This document shows positions 18,707 to 27,301 of a stretch of 46,741 nt of DNA, one piece after another. Origin of the DNA: Alphaproteobacteria bacterium (GTDB lineage Bacteria; Pseudomonadota; Alphaproteobacteria; UBA828). Within the stretch, counting starts at the first letter, position 1, and every line of letters begins with the position of its first letter. The stretch is taken from contig JAJEEP010000082.1 in the NCBI GenBank assembly GCA_022820945.1, forward strand, positions 1-46,741, written 5' to 3'. The position numbers and the translations under genes were made by a program. The notes under the pieces are model-generated. The model had not been told where the DNA came from. It was given only the letters and a program-made list of their open reading frames with translations, and ran no database searches.

Positions 18707-19530
18707 CCGCGGTCACGGCCATCGCCGGGCGGGAGGTGCTGGCCGGCGTCCGCAACCGCTGGATGCTCGCGGCTTCCCTGCTGCTCGGCGTGCTGGCGCT
18801 GACGCTGGCCTTCATCGGCTCGACCCCGGCAGGTCCGGTCGCGGCATCGCCGCTGGCGATTACGGTGGTAAGCCTCTCCAGCCTCTCTGTCTTTCTGGTT
18901 CCGCTCATCGGCCTGCTGGTGAGCTACGACACGCTTGTGGGCGAGATCGAGCGGGGCACGATGCCGCTCCTGATGACCTACCCGGTCACGCGCTGGCGCA
19001 TCGTGCTCGGCAAGTTCGCCGGCCAGGTGGCGATCCTCGCGATCGCCACTATCGTGGGCTTCGGCGTTGCCGCGCTGGTCACGGGCCTCGGCGACGGCGG
19101 CGATGCCGAGGCGTGGACCGCCTTCGGCACCATGGTCGGCGGCTCGATCCTGCTCGGCGCCGCCTTCATCGCGCTCGGCACGCTCTTCAGCGCCGTGGTG
19201 GCCGAGCGCGGCACGGCGGCCGGGATTTCGGCGGCGGTGTGGCTGGTCTTCGTCGTGCTCTTCGACATGGCGCTGCTCGCCGTGCTCGTGGCGGACGAGG
19301 GGCAGGTGGTCTCCGGCGATCTCTTCCGCGTGCTCCTCCTGCTCAACCCGACCGACGTGTACCGCATGTTGACGCTCGCGGGCTCCGAGACCGTGGGCGC
19401 GCTCTCCGGCATGGCGGGGGTGAGCGCCGAGGCTGCCTTCGGCCATGCGGTCCTGCTGCCGGTCATGGTGCTCTGGATCGCGGTGCCCCTCGGCCTCGCG
19501 GGCCTCCTGTTCGGGAGGAAGGAGCTGTGA
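18703..19530 (+). CDS. nosY: NosY, ABC permease for NosZ maturation
   Basis: A 275-residue integral membrane protein with about six hydrophobic helices, for example MLAASLLLGVLALTLAFIG near residue 20 and the pair at 180-215. The cytoplasmic coupling stretch YDTLVGEIERGTMPLLMTYP is characteristic of NosY/ABC-2 type permeases. It forms the membrane part of the NosDFY complex. The start is GTG 18703, overlapping the nosF stop as GTGA; the stop overlaps nosL in the same manner. Confidence 0.95.
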
Positions 19531-20075
19531 GGCGCTCGCTTGCCCTGCTGGCCATCGGCCTGCTCGCGCTCTCCGGGCTCTCCGGCTGCGGCGAGGACGA
19601 CGAGGTCGTCGCCAAGCCCGCGCCGGTGGAGCCGACGCGCGAAGCCTCGGGCCACTACTGCGGCATGATCCTGCTCGACCACAGCGGGCCCAAGGCGCAG
19701 GTTCACCTGCCCGGCGAGCCGGAGCCCGTCTGGTTCTCTTCGGTGCGCGACGCCATCGCCTTCACCATGCTGCCGGAGGAGCCGCGCAACTTCACCGCGA
19801 TCTACGTCAACGACATGGGCGTCGCCCAGTGGGAGGCACCGGAGCCCGGCACCTGGATCGATGCCAACGGCGCCTGGTACGTGATCGGGAGCGACCGGAT
19901 GGGCGGCATGGGGGTGCCCGAAGCGGTGCCGTTCGCGGCGCGCGATGCGGCCGAGGGCTTCGTGGCGGCGCACGGCGGGCGCATCGTCGCGCTCACCGAC
20001 GTGCCGGAGAGCTACATCTTCGCCTACGCCGACGAGGACGACGCCGCGGCACCGGCGCACGGGGGGCACGAATGA
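19527..20075 (+). CDS. nosL: NosL, copper chaperone lipoprotein
   Basis: A 182-residue outer-membrane-type lipoprotein. The signal peptide ends in the lipobox LSGC with the lipidated cysteine at residue 21. The Cu(I)-binding segment is GHYCGMILLDH, and a second methionine-rich motif RMGGMGVPEA lies near residue 125. NosL delivers Cu(I) to apo-NosZ in the periplasm. The start is GTG 19527 in a GTGA overlap with nosY, and the stop overlaps nosX as ATGA. Length is normal for NosL; the C-terminus ends in a short His-containing tail (AHGGHE) that might also bind metal. Confidence 0.95.
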   Translation: MRRSLALLAIGLLALSGLSGCGEDDEVVAKPAPVEPTREASGHYCGMILLDHSGPKAQVHLPGEPEPVWFSSVRDAIAFTMLPEEPRNFTAIYVNDMGVAQWEAPEPGTWIDANGAWYVIGSDRMGGMGVPEAVPFAARDAAEGFVAAHGGRIVALTDVPESYIFAYADEDDAAAPAHGGHE

Positions 20076-21064
20076 ACCGAGAGACGGGAGCCCGACCCAC
20101 CCGGCGCCGCTTCATCGCTATCGCGGCTGCAGCGGCCGGCCTGCCTTTCGCGGCGCTCCGGGCCGGCGCCGAGACTGCCCCTCTGCACCGCTGGTCCGGC
20201 ATCGCGCTGGGAGCGGCGGCGGAGATCGTCCTTCACGACCCCGATGCCACCCGCGCGCGCCGGCTGATCGCGCGCTGCGTCGCCGAGATCGACCGGCTGG
20301 AGGACGTGTTCAGCCTCTACCGGCCCGCGAGCGCCATCGGCCGCCTCAACCGGGATGGCCGCCTCGCGGCGCCGCCTCTGGAGCTGGTTGCGCTGCTGGC
20401 CGAGGCGCGTACCTACTCGGAGCGGACGGAGGGCGCCTTCGACGTCACCGTACAGCCGCTCTGGCGCCTCTACGCCGCGCACTTTGCGCGCCCCGGCGCC
20501 GATCCGCGCGGGCCAGACGAGGCCGCGCATGCCAGAGCGCAGGCGCTGGTGGACTATCGTGCCGTCGAGTTCGAGCCTGCGGGGGTCCGCTTCGCCCGGC
20601 CGGGCATGGCGGTCACCCTCAACGGCATCGCCCAGGGCTACATCACCGACCGCGTGGCGGCCTCGCTGCAGGACGCCGGCATGAGCGACGTTCTGCTTGA
20701 CATCGGCGAGGTCCGGGCGCTCGGCCGGCATCCCGACGGCCGCCCCTGGCACGTCGGCCTCCGCCAAGCAGCAGAGCCCGACACCGTCGCACGCACCGTT
20801 ACGCTGAGCGATCGCGCCGTCGCCACCTCGGCCGGCATCGCGAGCTCGTTCGATGCGAGCGGCCGCCACCACCACCTGTTCGACCCCGCGACCGGCCGGC
20901 CCGCGCCGGGAACCGGGCAGGTCTCGGTGATCGCGCCCCGCGCCACCATGGCCGACGCCCTCTCCACCGCGCTCGCCGTCTCCTCGCCCGCGCGGGCCCT
21001 CACGTATGCCGCCCGCTTCCCCGAGATCGAGGTGCTGACCGATACGGTGAGCCAACCGTCGTAG
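20072..21064 (+). CDS. nosX: NosX, ApbE-family FAD:protein FMN transferase
   Basis: A 330-residue exported ApbE-like protein. The N-terminus has a twin-arginine signal (TRRRFIAIAAAAAGLP). Conserved ApbE segments follow: VFSLYRPASAIGRLN, TLNGIAQGYITDRVA and HHHLFDPATGRPAPG, and a metal/FAD site Asp in ATMADALSTALAV. NosX attaches FMN covalently to the threonine of the NosR flavin domain. It overlaps nosL as ATGA and is the last nos gene; the next gene, thrB, starts 69 bp later. Confidence 0.93.
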   Translation: MNRETGARPTRRRFIAIAAAAAGLPFAALRAGAETAPLHRWSGIALGAAAEIVLHDPDATRARRLIARCVAEIDRLEDVFSLYRPASAIGRLNRDGRLAAPPLELVALLAEARTYSERTEGAFDVTVQPLWRLYAAHFARPGADPRGPDEAAHARAQALVDYRAVEFEPAGVRFARPGMAVTLNGIAQGYITDRVAASLQDAGMSDVLLDIGEVRALGRHPDGRPWHVGLRQAAEPDTVARTVTLSDRAVATSAGIASSFDASGRHHHLFDPATGRPAPGTGQVSVIAPRATMADALSTALAVSSPARALTYAARFPEIEVLTDTVSQPS

Positions 21065-21133
21065 CGGCTCCCCTCCGCGCCGCGCGTTGGTTAGGATGCG
21101 CGCCGAGTCCTCTTCCCGCCGAGCGGGCGCCCG

Positions 21134-22099
21134 ATGGCCGTCTACACCGAAGTCTCCGACGACGAGCTTGCCGCGTTCATCGCGGAGTACGACATCGGCA
21201 CAGCCGTCTCCTGCAAGGGCATCGCCGAGGGGGTAGAGAACTCCAACTACCTGTTGCTCACCGAGGGCGGCCCCTACATCCTCACGCTCTACGAGAAGCG
21301 GGTCGATGCCAAGGACCTGCCCTTCTTCCTCGGCCTCATCGAGCACCTGGCGGCGCGCGGCGTGCCCTGCCCGGTGCCGGTCCACGGGCGCGACGGCGCG
21401 GTGCTGCGCACGCTCTGCGAGCGCCCGGCGGCGATCACGAGCTTCCTTGCAGGCGTCTGGCCGCGCCGCCCGCGGCCCGGCCACTGCGCCGAGCTGGGCG
21501 AGGCACTCGCAAGGATGCACCTCGCTGGGCTGGACTACGAGCCTGAGCGCTCCAACGCGCTCTCCGTCGACAGCTGGCGGCCGCTCTTCGAGCGCTGCCG
21601 CGCCGGCGCCAACGACGTGGTTCCCGGCCTCACCGCCGAGGTCTCGGCGGCCCTCGACCGCATCGAGGCGGAATGGCCTCGCGAGCTGCCGCGCGGGGTG
21701 GTCCACGCCGACCTCTTCCCCGACAACGTTTTCTTCGAGCGCGAAACGCTCAGCGGCCTGATCGACTTCTACTTCGCCTGCAACGATGCGCTGGTCTACG
21801 ACCTCGCTGTCTGCCTCAACGCCTGGTGCTTCGAGCCCGACCTCAGCTTCAACGTCACCAAGGCGCGCCTGATGATCGGGCGCTACCGCGCGGTGCGCCG
21901 CTGCTCCGAGGCCGAGATTGCGGCACTCCCCCGACTCGCGGAGGGTGCTGCGCTGCGCTTCCTGCTCACCCGCCTCTATGACTGGATCAACCAGGTGGAT
22001 GGCGCCCTGGTCAAACCCAAGGACCCGCGCGAGTACCTGCACAAGCTCCGCTTCCATCGCGGCGTCTCGGGCCCCGGTGCCTACGGCATCGAGCCGTGA
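21134..22099 (+). CDS. thrB: Homoserine kinase (ThrB, APH-fold type)
   Basis: A 321-residue kinase of the aminoglycoside-phosphotransferase fold, the ThrB type of alphaproteobacteria and pseudomonads rather than the GHMP type of E. coli. Visible motifs: [13 protein letters not shown] in the nucleotide-binding lobe, the catalytic loop [13 protein letters not shown], and the Mg-binding [11 protein letters not shown]. It phosphorylates L-homoserine in threonine synthesis. The stop overlaps the GTG start of rnhA (GTGA), an arrangement I recall from other alphaproteobacteria. No regulatory site was seen in the 69 bp after nosX. Confidence 0.95.
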   Translation: MAVYTEVSDDELAAFIAEYDIGTAVSCKGIAEGVENSNYLLLTEGGPYILTLYEKRVDAKDLPFFLGLIEHLAARGVPCPVPVHGRDGAVLRTLCERPAAITSFLAGVWPRRPRPGHCAELGEALARMHLAGLDYEPERSNALSVDSWRPLFERCRAGANDVVPGLTAEVSAALDRIEAEWPRELPRGVVHADLFPDNVFFERETLSGLIDFYFACNDALVYDLAVCLNAWCFEPDLSFNVTKARLMIGRYRAVRRCSEAEIAALPRLAEGAALRFLLTRLYDWINQVDGALVKPKDPREYLHKLRFHRGVSGPGAYGIEP

Positions 22100-22530
22100 G
22101 CGTCGCGATCTATACCGACGGTGCCTGCCGCGGCAATCCGGGGCCGGGTGGCTGGGGCGCGGTGCTGCTCTACGGCACGCACCGGCGCGAGATCAGCGGC
22201 GCGCACCCGCGCACCACCAACAACCGCATGGAGCTCACGGCCGCGATCCGGGCGCTGGAGGCGCTCACCCGCCGCTCCGCCGTCGCCCTCTACACCGACA
22301 GCACCTACGTGAAGGACGGAATCACCCGCTGGCTCCCCAACTGGAAGGCCAAGGGCTGGCGCACTGCCTCCAAGTCCCCGGTCAAGAACCGCGACCTGTG
22401 GGAGGCCCTCGATGCCCTCGCACAGCGCCACGACGTGACCTGGCACTGGGTGAAGGGCCACGCCGGCGATCCGGAGAACGAGCGCGCCGACACCCTCGCG
22501 CGCGAGGCGCTGAAGGCCGCAGCAGCGTAA
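22096..22530 (+). CDS. rnhA: Ribonuclease HI
   Basis: A 144-residue RNase HI with all four catalytic acids in context: [18 protein letters not shown] (Asp 7), [10 protein letters not shown] (Glu), [13 protein letters not shown] (Asp) and [15 protein letters not shown] (Asp near 132). It removes RNA from RNA:DNA hybrids. The start is GTG overlapping the thrB stop. It is convergent with the large oxidoreductase gene, with only 16 bp between their stops. Confidence 0.96.
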   Translation: MSVAIYTDGACRGNPGPGGWGAVLLYGTHRREISGAHPRTTNNRMELTAAIRALEALTRRSAVALYTDSTYVKDGITRWLPNWKAKGWRTASKSPVKNRDLWEALDALAQRHDVTWHWVKGHAGDPENERADTLAREALKAAAA

Positions 22531-22546
22531 ACGGCTGCCGAGCCAG

Positions 22547-25500
22547 CTATTCCGCGGCGCTGGCCTGGGCCGCGGGCGCGCGGAAGGCGGCCAGCAGCTC
22601 GGCCTCGCGCTCCTTCGCGCAGGCGATGTTGGCCTCCTTCACATGGCCGAAGCCCCGCATGGCGAGCGGCACCTCGGCGATCTCCACGGCGAGCCCGTGG
22701 TTGTCGGACTCCAGGCCCGCGAGCAGGGTCTCCACCGTGGCCTCGTATTCGCCGATCAGCGCGCGCTCCCGGCGCCGCTCGGCGCTGTAGCCGAAGATGT
22801 CGAGCGGGGTGCCGCGCAGGCCCTTGAACTTGGCCAGCAGGCGGAAGGCCGCGAGCATCCAGGGGCCGTAGAGGCGCTTCTTCAGGTGGCCGGTCGCAGG
22901 ATCGCGCCCGGCGAATAGCGGCGGCGCCATGCTGAACCGAAGCCCGACCGAGCCCTCGAACTCCGCCGCCACCTGCGCCCGGAAGCGGCCGTCGGTGTAG
23001 AGCCGGGCCACCTCGTACTCGTCCTTGTAGGCGAGCAGCTTGTGATAGGCGCGGGCGACCGCCTCGCCGAAGCCCTCGCGGCCCGGCGCCCGTGCCCGCT
23101 CGGCCTCGCGCGCGCGGCTCACCAGGGCGCGGTAGCGGCTGGCCAGCGCCGTGTCCTGATAGGCCCGGAGGTCGGAGGCACAGCGCTCGATCAGCGCGTC
23201 CAGCCCTTGCGTCTGCGGCTCTTGCGGCAGGGTGCCGGTTTCGGCCGCTGCGGTGGCGACGGCATCGGCATCGTGCGCGGCGGCCCGGCCCCAGCGGAAG
23301 GCGCGCAAGTTGGCCTCGACCGCGACGGCGTTGAGCGCGATCGCCCGCTCGATGGCGTCTGCGCCGAGAGGGATAAGCCCGCGCTGGTAGGCGTACCCCA
23401 AGAGGAAGAGGTTGGTATAGACGGCATCGCCGATCAGCGCTGTCGCCAGGCGGGTCGCGTCCACGACATCGAGCGTACGCGCCGCCGCCCCGACCACACC
23501 TTCGAGCTGGGCACCGGGGAACTCGAGGTCTGGCGTACGGGTGAAGTCTCCGGTCGTGATCGGGCCGCCGTTGACCACGGCGTGCGAGGCGCTCTTGTCG
23601 AGCCGCGTCACCGCCTCGCGGCTCGCCGCCACAACCCGGTCGATCCCCAGCAGCAGCCGGGCGCCGCCGACGGCGATGCGGACGGCGTGCAGGTCCTCGG
23701 GCCGCTCGGCGATGCGGATATGGCTGGTGACGGCGCCGTACTTCTGGGCGAGGCCGGCCTTGTCGAGCACCGTCGCGCCCTTGCCCTCGAGCCGCGCCGC
23801 CGTCCCCAGAAGTGCGGCGAGGGTGACGATCCCGGTGCCGCCGACGCCCGCCAGCAGGATGCCGTAGGGCTCGGTACACGAGGGCCGGGCTGGCTCGGGC
23901 AGCGCGGCGATGGGCCGCTCGGATACGCCCGACGATGCGCCCGCCCGCCGCTTCCCGCCCTTGACCAGCACGAAGCTCGGGCAGAAGCCCTTGATGCAGG
24001 AGAAATCCTTGTTGCAGGCGGACTGGTCGATCGCCCGCTTGCGCCCGAACTCGGTCTCCAGCGGCACCACCGAGAGGCAGTTCGACTGCACGCCGCAGTC
24101 GCCGCAGCCCTCGCACACGTCCGGGTTGATGATGACCCGCCAGTCCGGGTCCTCCAGCAGCCCGCGCTTGCGCCGGCGCCGCTTCTCGGTCGCGCACATC
24201 TGGTCGTAGACGATGGCCGAGACGCCTTCCCACTGGCGCAGGTCGCGCTGCACCCGGTCGAGCTCGTCCCGGTGATGGATCGTGACGCCGTCGGCGAACT
24301 GCCCGTCGAAGGGGTACTTCTCGGGCTGGTCCGTGACCACCGCGATGCGGCCGACGCCCTCCGCATGAATCTGCCGGGTCACGCGCTGGACCGAGAGCGG
24401 CCCGTCCATGGGCTGGCCACCGGTCATCGCCACCGCGTCGTTGTAGAGAATCTTGTAGGTCATGCTGACGCCGGCGGCGACGGCGGCGCGGATCGCGAGA
24501 ATGCCCGAGTGGAAGTAGGTGCCGTCCCCGATGTTCTGGAAGATGTGCTCGGTGTCGGTGAAGGGCGCCTGCCCGATCCAGTTCGCCCCCTCGCCGCCCA
24601 TGTGGGTGTAGGTGTCGGTCTCGCGGTCCATCCACTGCGCCATGTAGTGGCAGCCGATGCCAGCGAGCGCGCGGCTCCCTTCGGGCACCTTGGTCGATGA
24701 GTTGTGCGGGCAGCCCGAGCAGAAGTAGGGCACCCGCTCCATCGCCGCAGGCTCCCCGGCGGCGCTGTCCGCCCACCTGGAACGCAGCAGCCTCAGCCGC
24801 GCCTCGATATCCGCGTCCGAGCCGAGGCGCAGCAGCCGCTCGGCCAGCGTCTGCGCGACTCCGCCGGGGTCGAGCTCGCCCGAGGCGCGGAGCAGCGGGC
24901 GCCCCTCCTCGTCGCACTTGCCGATGACGCGGGGCCGCTCGCTCGCGGGGAGGTTGTAGAGCAGCTCCTTGATCTGGCCTTCGATGAAGTCCCGCTTCTC
25001 CTCGACCACCAGAATCTCGTCGAGCCCGCCGGCGAAGCACCTGATGCCCTCCGGCTCCAGCGGCCAGCTCATGCCGACCTTGTAGAGCGCGATCCCGAGG
25101 CGCCGCGCCGTGCGCTCGTCGATGCCGAGGTCGTCCAGCGCCTGGCGCACGTCGAGGTAGGACTTGCCCGTGGTGACTATGCCGAGCCTGCGCCCCGGCC
25201 CGTCGATCACCGTGCGGTCGAGCCCGTTCGCCCGGCCGTAGGCGCGCGCGGCGTCGAGCTTGTGCTCGAGCAGCCGTTCCTCCTGGTCGAGCGGAAAGTC
25301 CGGCCAGCGGATGTTGAGCCCCCCTGCGGGCAGCGCGTAGTCCTCCGGCGTGACGACGGCCACCCGGTGCGGGTCCACCGAGACGATGGCCGAGCTGTCC
25401 ACCGTCTCGGCGATGCAGATGAAGCCGACCCAGAGGCCGGCGTATCGCGAGAGTCCCCAGCCGTGCAGCCCATAGTCCAGGAACTCCTGCACGCCGGCCG

Positions 25501-26017
25501 GGTTGATCACCGGCATGGTCGCGCTCACGAAGTTGAACTCGCTCTGGTGCGCCGTCGTGGAGGAGGCGCAGACGTGGTCGTCGCCGGCCAGCGCGAGCAC
25601 GCCGCCGTGGGCCGCCGTGCCGGCGAGATTGGCGTGCTTGAAGACGTCGATCGTGCGGTCGACGCCCGGCCCCTTGCCGTACCAGATGGCGAAGACGCCG
25701 TCGTGCCTGGCGCCGGGGAAGAGCCCGACCTGCTGGGTGCCCCAGAGCGCGGTGGCCGCCGTGTCCTCGTTGACGCCGGGCTGGAAGTGCACACCGTGCT
25801 TCTCGATGAACGGTTTGGCCTGCCACAGTGCCCGGTCGAAGTTGCCGAGCGGCGAGCCGCGATAGCCCGAGATCATGCAAGCGGTGTCGAGCCCGGCCGC
25901 CTTGTCGCGCAGGTGCTGCATCATCGGCAGCCTGACCAGCGCCTGGGTGCCGGTCATGTAGACCTCGCCCGCCTGGGCAGCGTACTTGTCGTCGAGTGAG
26001 ACCGCGGCGAGTGTCAT
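22547..26017 (-). CDS. Indolepyruvate:ferredoxin oxidoreductase, single-chain (IorA-IorB-like) form
   Basis: A 1,156-residue fused 2-ketoacid:ferredoxin oxidoreductase. The N-terminal pyrimidine/TPP half has GEVYMTGTQALVRLPMMQ and SGYRGSPLGNFD. The central TPP-binding part has the cysteine-containing CSGCPHNSSTK and GIGCHYMAQWMD. A ferredoxin-like pair of 4Fe-4S motifs follows (CEGCGDCGVQSNC, then CNKDFSC and GFCPSF near residue 640). The C-terminal gamma domain starts near 720 (GVGGTGIVTLAALLG). It decarboxylates aryl or branched 2-oxoacids to acyl-CoA with reduction of ferredoxin. ATG 26017 is chosen because AGGA lies 7 nt upstream and the conserved part follows at once; an ATG 16 codons upstream adds an unconserved basic stretch. 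Substrate range is inferred. Confidence 0.93.
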   Translation of the reverse strand: MTLAAVSLDDKYAAQAGEVYMTGTQALVRLPMMQHLRDKAAGLDTACMISGYRGSPLGNFDRALWQAKPFIEKHGVHFQPGVNEDTAATALWGTQQVGLFPGARHDGVFAIWYGKGPGVDRTIDVFKHANLAGTAAHGGVLALAGDDHVCASSTTAHQSEFNFVSATMPVINPAGVQEFLDYGLHGWGLSRYAGLWVGFICIAETVDSSAIVSVDPHRVAVVTPEDYALPAGGLNIRWPDFPLDQEERLLEHKLDAARAYGRANGLDRTVIDGPGRRLGIVTTGKSYLDVRQALDDLGIDERTARRLGIALYKVGMSWPLEPEGIRCFAGGLDEILVVEEKRDFIEGQIKELLYNLPASERPRVIGKCDEEGRPLLRASGELDPGGVAQTLAERLLRLGSDADIEARLRLLRSRWADSAAGEPAAMERVPYFCSGCPHNSSTKVPEGSRALAGIGCHYMAQWMDRETDTYTHMGGEGANWIGQAPFTDTEHIFQNIGDGTYFHSGILAIRAAVAAGVSMTYKILYNDAVAMTGGQPMDGPLSVQRVTRQIHAEGVGRIAVVTDQPEKYPFDGQFADGVTIHHRDELDRVQRDLRQWEGVSAIVYDQMCATEKRRRRKRGLLEDPDWRVIINPDVCEGCGDCGVQSNCLSVVPLETEFGRKRAIDQSACNKDFSCIKGFCPSFVLVKGGKRRAGASSGVSERPIAALPEPARPSCTEPYGILLAGVGGTGIVTLAALLGTAARLEGKGATVLDKAGLAQKYGAVTSHIRIAERPEDLHAVRIAVGGARLLLGIDRVVAASREAVTRLDKSASHAVVNGGPITTGDFTRTPDLEFPGAQLEGVVGAAARTLDVVDATRLATALIGDAVYTNLFLLGYAYQRGLIPLGADAIERAIALNAVAVEANLRAFRWGRAAAHDADAVATAAAETGTLPQEPQTQGLDALIERCASDLRAYQDTALASRYRALVSRAREAERARAPGREGFGEAVARAYHKLLAYKDEYEVARLYTDGRFRAQVAAEFEGSVGLRFSMAPPLFAGRDPATGHLKKRLYGPWMLAAFRLLAKFKGLRGTPLDIFGYSAERRRERALIGEYEATVETLLAGLESDNHGLAVEIAEVPLAMRGFGHVKEANIACAKEREAELLAAFRAPAAQASAAE

Positions 26018-26065
26018 CGCAATTCCTGTCCTCGGCGTCCGGATCTTCTTGAGGCTAGGCCGCAA

Positions 26066-26584
26066 GCGGCCGCCGCCGGGTGCGCGGCCGCGCCGCCATC
26101 ATACCCCAAGGCGCCCCGTCGGCGCGAAGCGGCGGCGGACGGACCCCCAAGAACTCAATTTCATGCGGCCTATTCCGGCCTACTCCGGCTCAAGGTGGCC
26201 CAAGGTGGCCCAAGGTGGTCCAAAGCGAGTGGCTCAAGGTGGACCAAGAAGGCGCGGTTGCAGGGGACGATCTCGGGAGAGAGCCCTTTGTCACACTTGG
26301 CCAAGTCCGGATTCCTCGCGTCCGTGCGGCGGGCATCGCATGTGGCGGCGTTCTGGCGGTCTGCACAACGCATCCGTCGAGACTGACTCAGTCCGCCCGG
26401 CCCGTGCACCGCACCATGGTTCGGTGCGCCGGTGTGCCGTTTCCCGGATGCGCCCGACGATTGATCGGCGCCTACGCGGTCGGTTCCGGTCGCTTCCTCA
26501 CTTCGTCATGGACTCGTTCCGGGCATCCACAGGTTGCAGCAGGAGAACAAGTGACGGGCGCGGGCTGCTCCACCGCACGCGGCG
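26066..26584. other. Non-coding stretch between the oxidoreductase gene and the aldolase remnant
   Basis: No gene recognised on either strand. It contains the short 10-bp tandem repeats at 26191-26244 (listed separately). It should also hold the promoter of the oxidoreductase gene at its left edge. Confidence 0.45.
26191..26244. repeat. 10-bp tandem repeat CAAGGTGGCC, three adjacent copies plus one
   Basis: CAAGGTGGCC occurs at 26191 and 26201, then CAAGGTGGTC at 26211 directly adjacent; a further CAAGGTGGAC follows at 26235 after a 14-bp gap. The period equals about one helical turn. It could be a multi-site protein-binding array or simple slippage; there is no further evidence either way. 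Confidence 0.6.
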
Positions 26585-26826
26585 TCAGTAGATGCTCCCG
26601 CTCTTGACCTCGGCGTGGTCCCGGCCTGTCAGGCTTTGCCATGCGGCGACCGAGGCCCCGGCAGCGGCCGCGAGCAGCCGCGAATCCGCCGCGACCGTGG
26701 TCCACTCGTAGCCCCACTCGATGGTGCGGAGCGCGTACTCGGGCGTCCCGCAATGGATGCCCGCCTTGATGCCGTTCGCCCTGCAGACATCGGCGATGCG
26801 GCGGCTACAGAGGTCGATGGCTGTTG
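26585..26826 (-). pseudogene. C-terminal fragment of HpcH/HpaI aldolase family gene, cut at the island border
   Basis: Reading the minus strand gives an open frame without a start. It contains AIDLCSRRIADVCRANG, then KAGIHCGTPEYALRTIEWGY, EWTTVAADSRLLAAAAGASV and a terminal SGSIY stop. GIHCGTPEYA followed by a hydrophobic TTVxxDxRLLAAA stretch is the C-terminal end of class II HpcH/HpaI aldolases (2-keto-3-deoxy sugar-acid and 4-hydroxy-2-oxovalerate-type enzymes). The match stops abruptly near 26826, beyond which the composition changes and accessory genes begin. About 80 of some 250 codons remain, so it is a truncated pseudogene. It marks the left edge of the accessory region. Confidence 0.75.
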
Positions 26827-26905
26827 TTAAGCGTGGAAAAATGAGGGGTTTAGTCCCGAGAGTAACCGCGGCGTCGGATTCGGCGAAGTAGACTAAGTAG
26901 GGTTT

Positions 26906-27166
26906 CTAAGGAGAGTCCTTTGAGCGGTCCGAATCGGGGTCATCCCATCCGTCCAGCAGAAGTTGCCGAAGGTGCTGAAAGTCCTCCTCGGTCTTCAGGA
27001 CCCGAACCTTGCTGCTGTCCATGTCACGAAGTGCCGACTCCAGAAGACTACGCGGAGATGCGAGAGGAGTTCTTTCGGGCGGGGCGGGAATTTGACGCAT
27101 GGCGTCGAGCACAGCGCGAAGGACGTCGTGAACCGCCTCGCGAGAGTACCGGTGTAGCGTAGGCAT
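26906..27166 (-). CDS. Hypothetical 86-residue protein
   Basis: I do not recognise this protein. It is soluble and helical, opening MPTLHRYSREAVHDVLRAVL, with two amphipathic stretches and an acidic tail (LDGWDDPDSDRSKDSP). It is the third gene of a compact minus-strand row after the GIY-YIG gene and a 36-residue membrane peptide, 24 nt downstream of the latter. A plus-strand frame over the same bases starts with TTG after an AAGGAG, but that AAGGAG is part of the inverted repeat AAGGA-GAG-TCCTT at the end of this gene and the product has an odd CCCPC run, so I prefer the minus strand. Function unknown. Confidence 0.5.
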   Translation of the reverse strand: MPTLHRYSREAVHDVLRAVLDAMRQIPAPPERTPLASPRSLLESALRDMDSSKVRVLKTEEDFQHLRQLLLDGWDDPDSDRSKDSP

Positions 27167-27190
27167 CGGAATTCAGTCCCCCCGATCCAG

Positions 27191-27301
27191 TCAGCCTGAG
27201 GATACCACGACCACCGCCCCGGCCAGCAGCAGCGCGACTAGGATCCCCGCCACGGGGTAGACGACCCAGTGCCACCAGCGGGAGCGGGGCAGGAGGTTCA
27301 C
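27191..27301 (-). CDS. 36-residue single-span membrane peptide coupled to the GIY-YIG gene
   Basis: A GTG start overlaps the TGA stop of the GIY-YIG gene (GTGA), giving 36 residues: a short basic start (NLLPRSRWWHW) and one hydrophobic helix rich in Val, Ala and Leu (YPVAGILVALLLAGAVVVV), ending in SSG. The overlap, the tryptophan/arginine flank before the helix and the neat helix length argue for a real small membrane protein rather than chance. Its role is unknown; small hydrophobic peptides next to nucleases are sometimes toxins or membrane anchors, but nothing here proves that. Confidence 0.45.
   Translation of the reverse strand: MNLLPRSRWWHWVVYPVAGILVALLLAGAVVVVSSG

Noticed and set aside
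22305-25880. A minus-strand frame of nearly 1,200 codons
   Set aside because: It is a shifted frame of the indolepyruvate oxidoreductase gene, with an improbable Arg/Gly/Ala composition and none of the family motifs.
26191-26244. Could the 10-bp repeats be a CRISPR array?
   Set aside because: The units are adjacent without spacers and far too short; no cas genes are nearby.
26820-26910. tRNA-type attachment site at the island edge
   Set aside because: No cloverleaf or tRNA 3' end could be found in this stretch, and no integrase gene is in the window.
26920-27162. Plus-strand frame with TTG start after an AAGGAG
   Set aside because: The AAGGAG is part of an inverted repeat at the end of the minus-strand gene, and the product has a CCCPC run and lower GC at third positions; the minus-strand frame is more protein-like.
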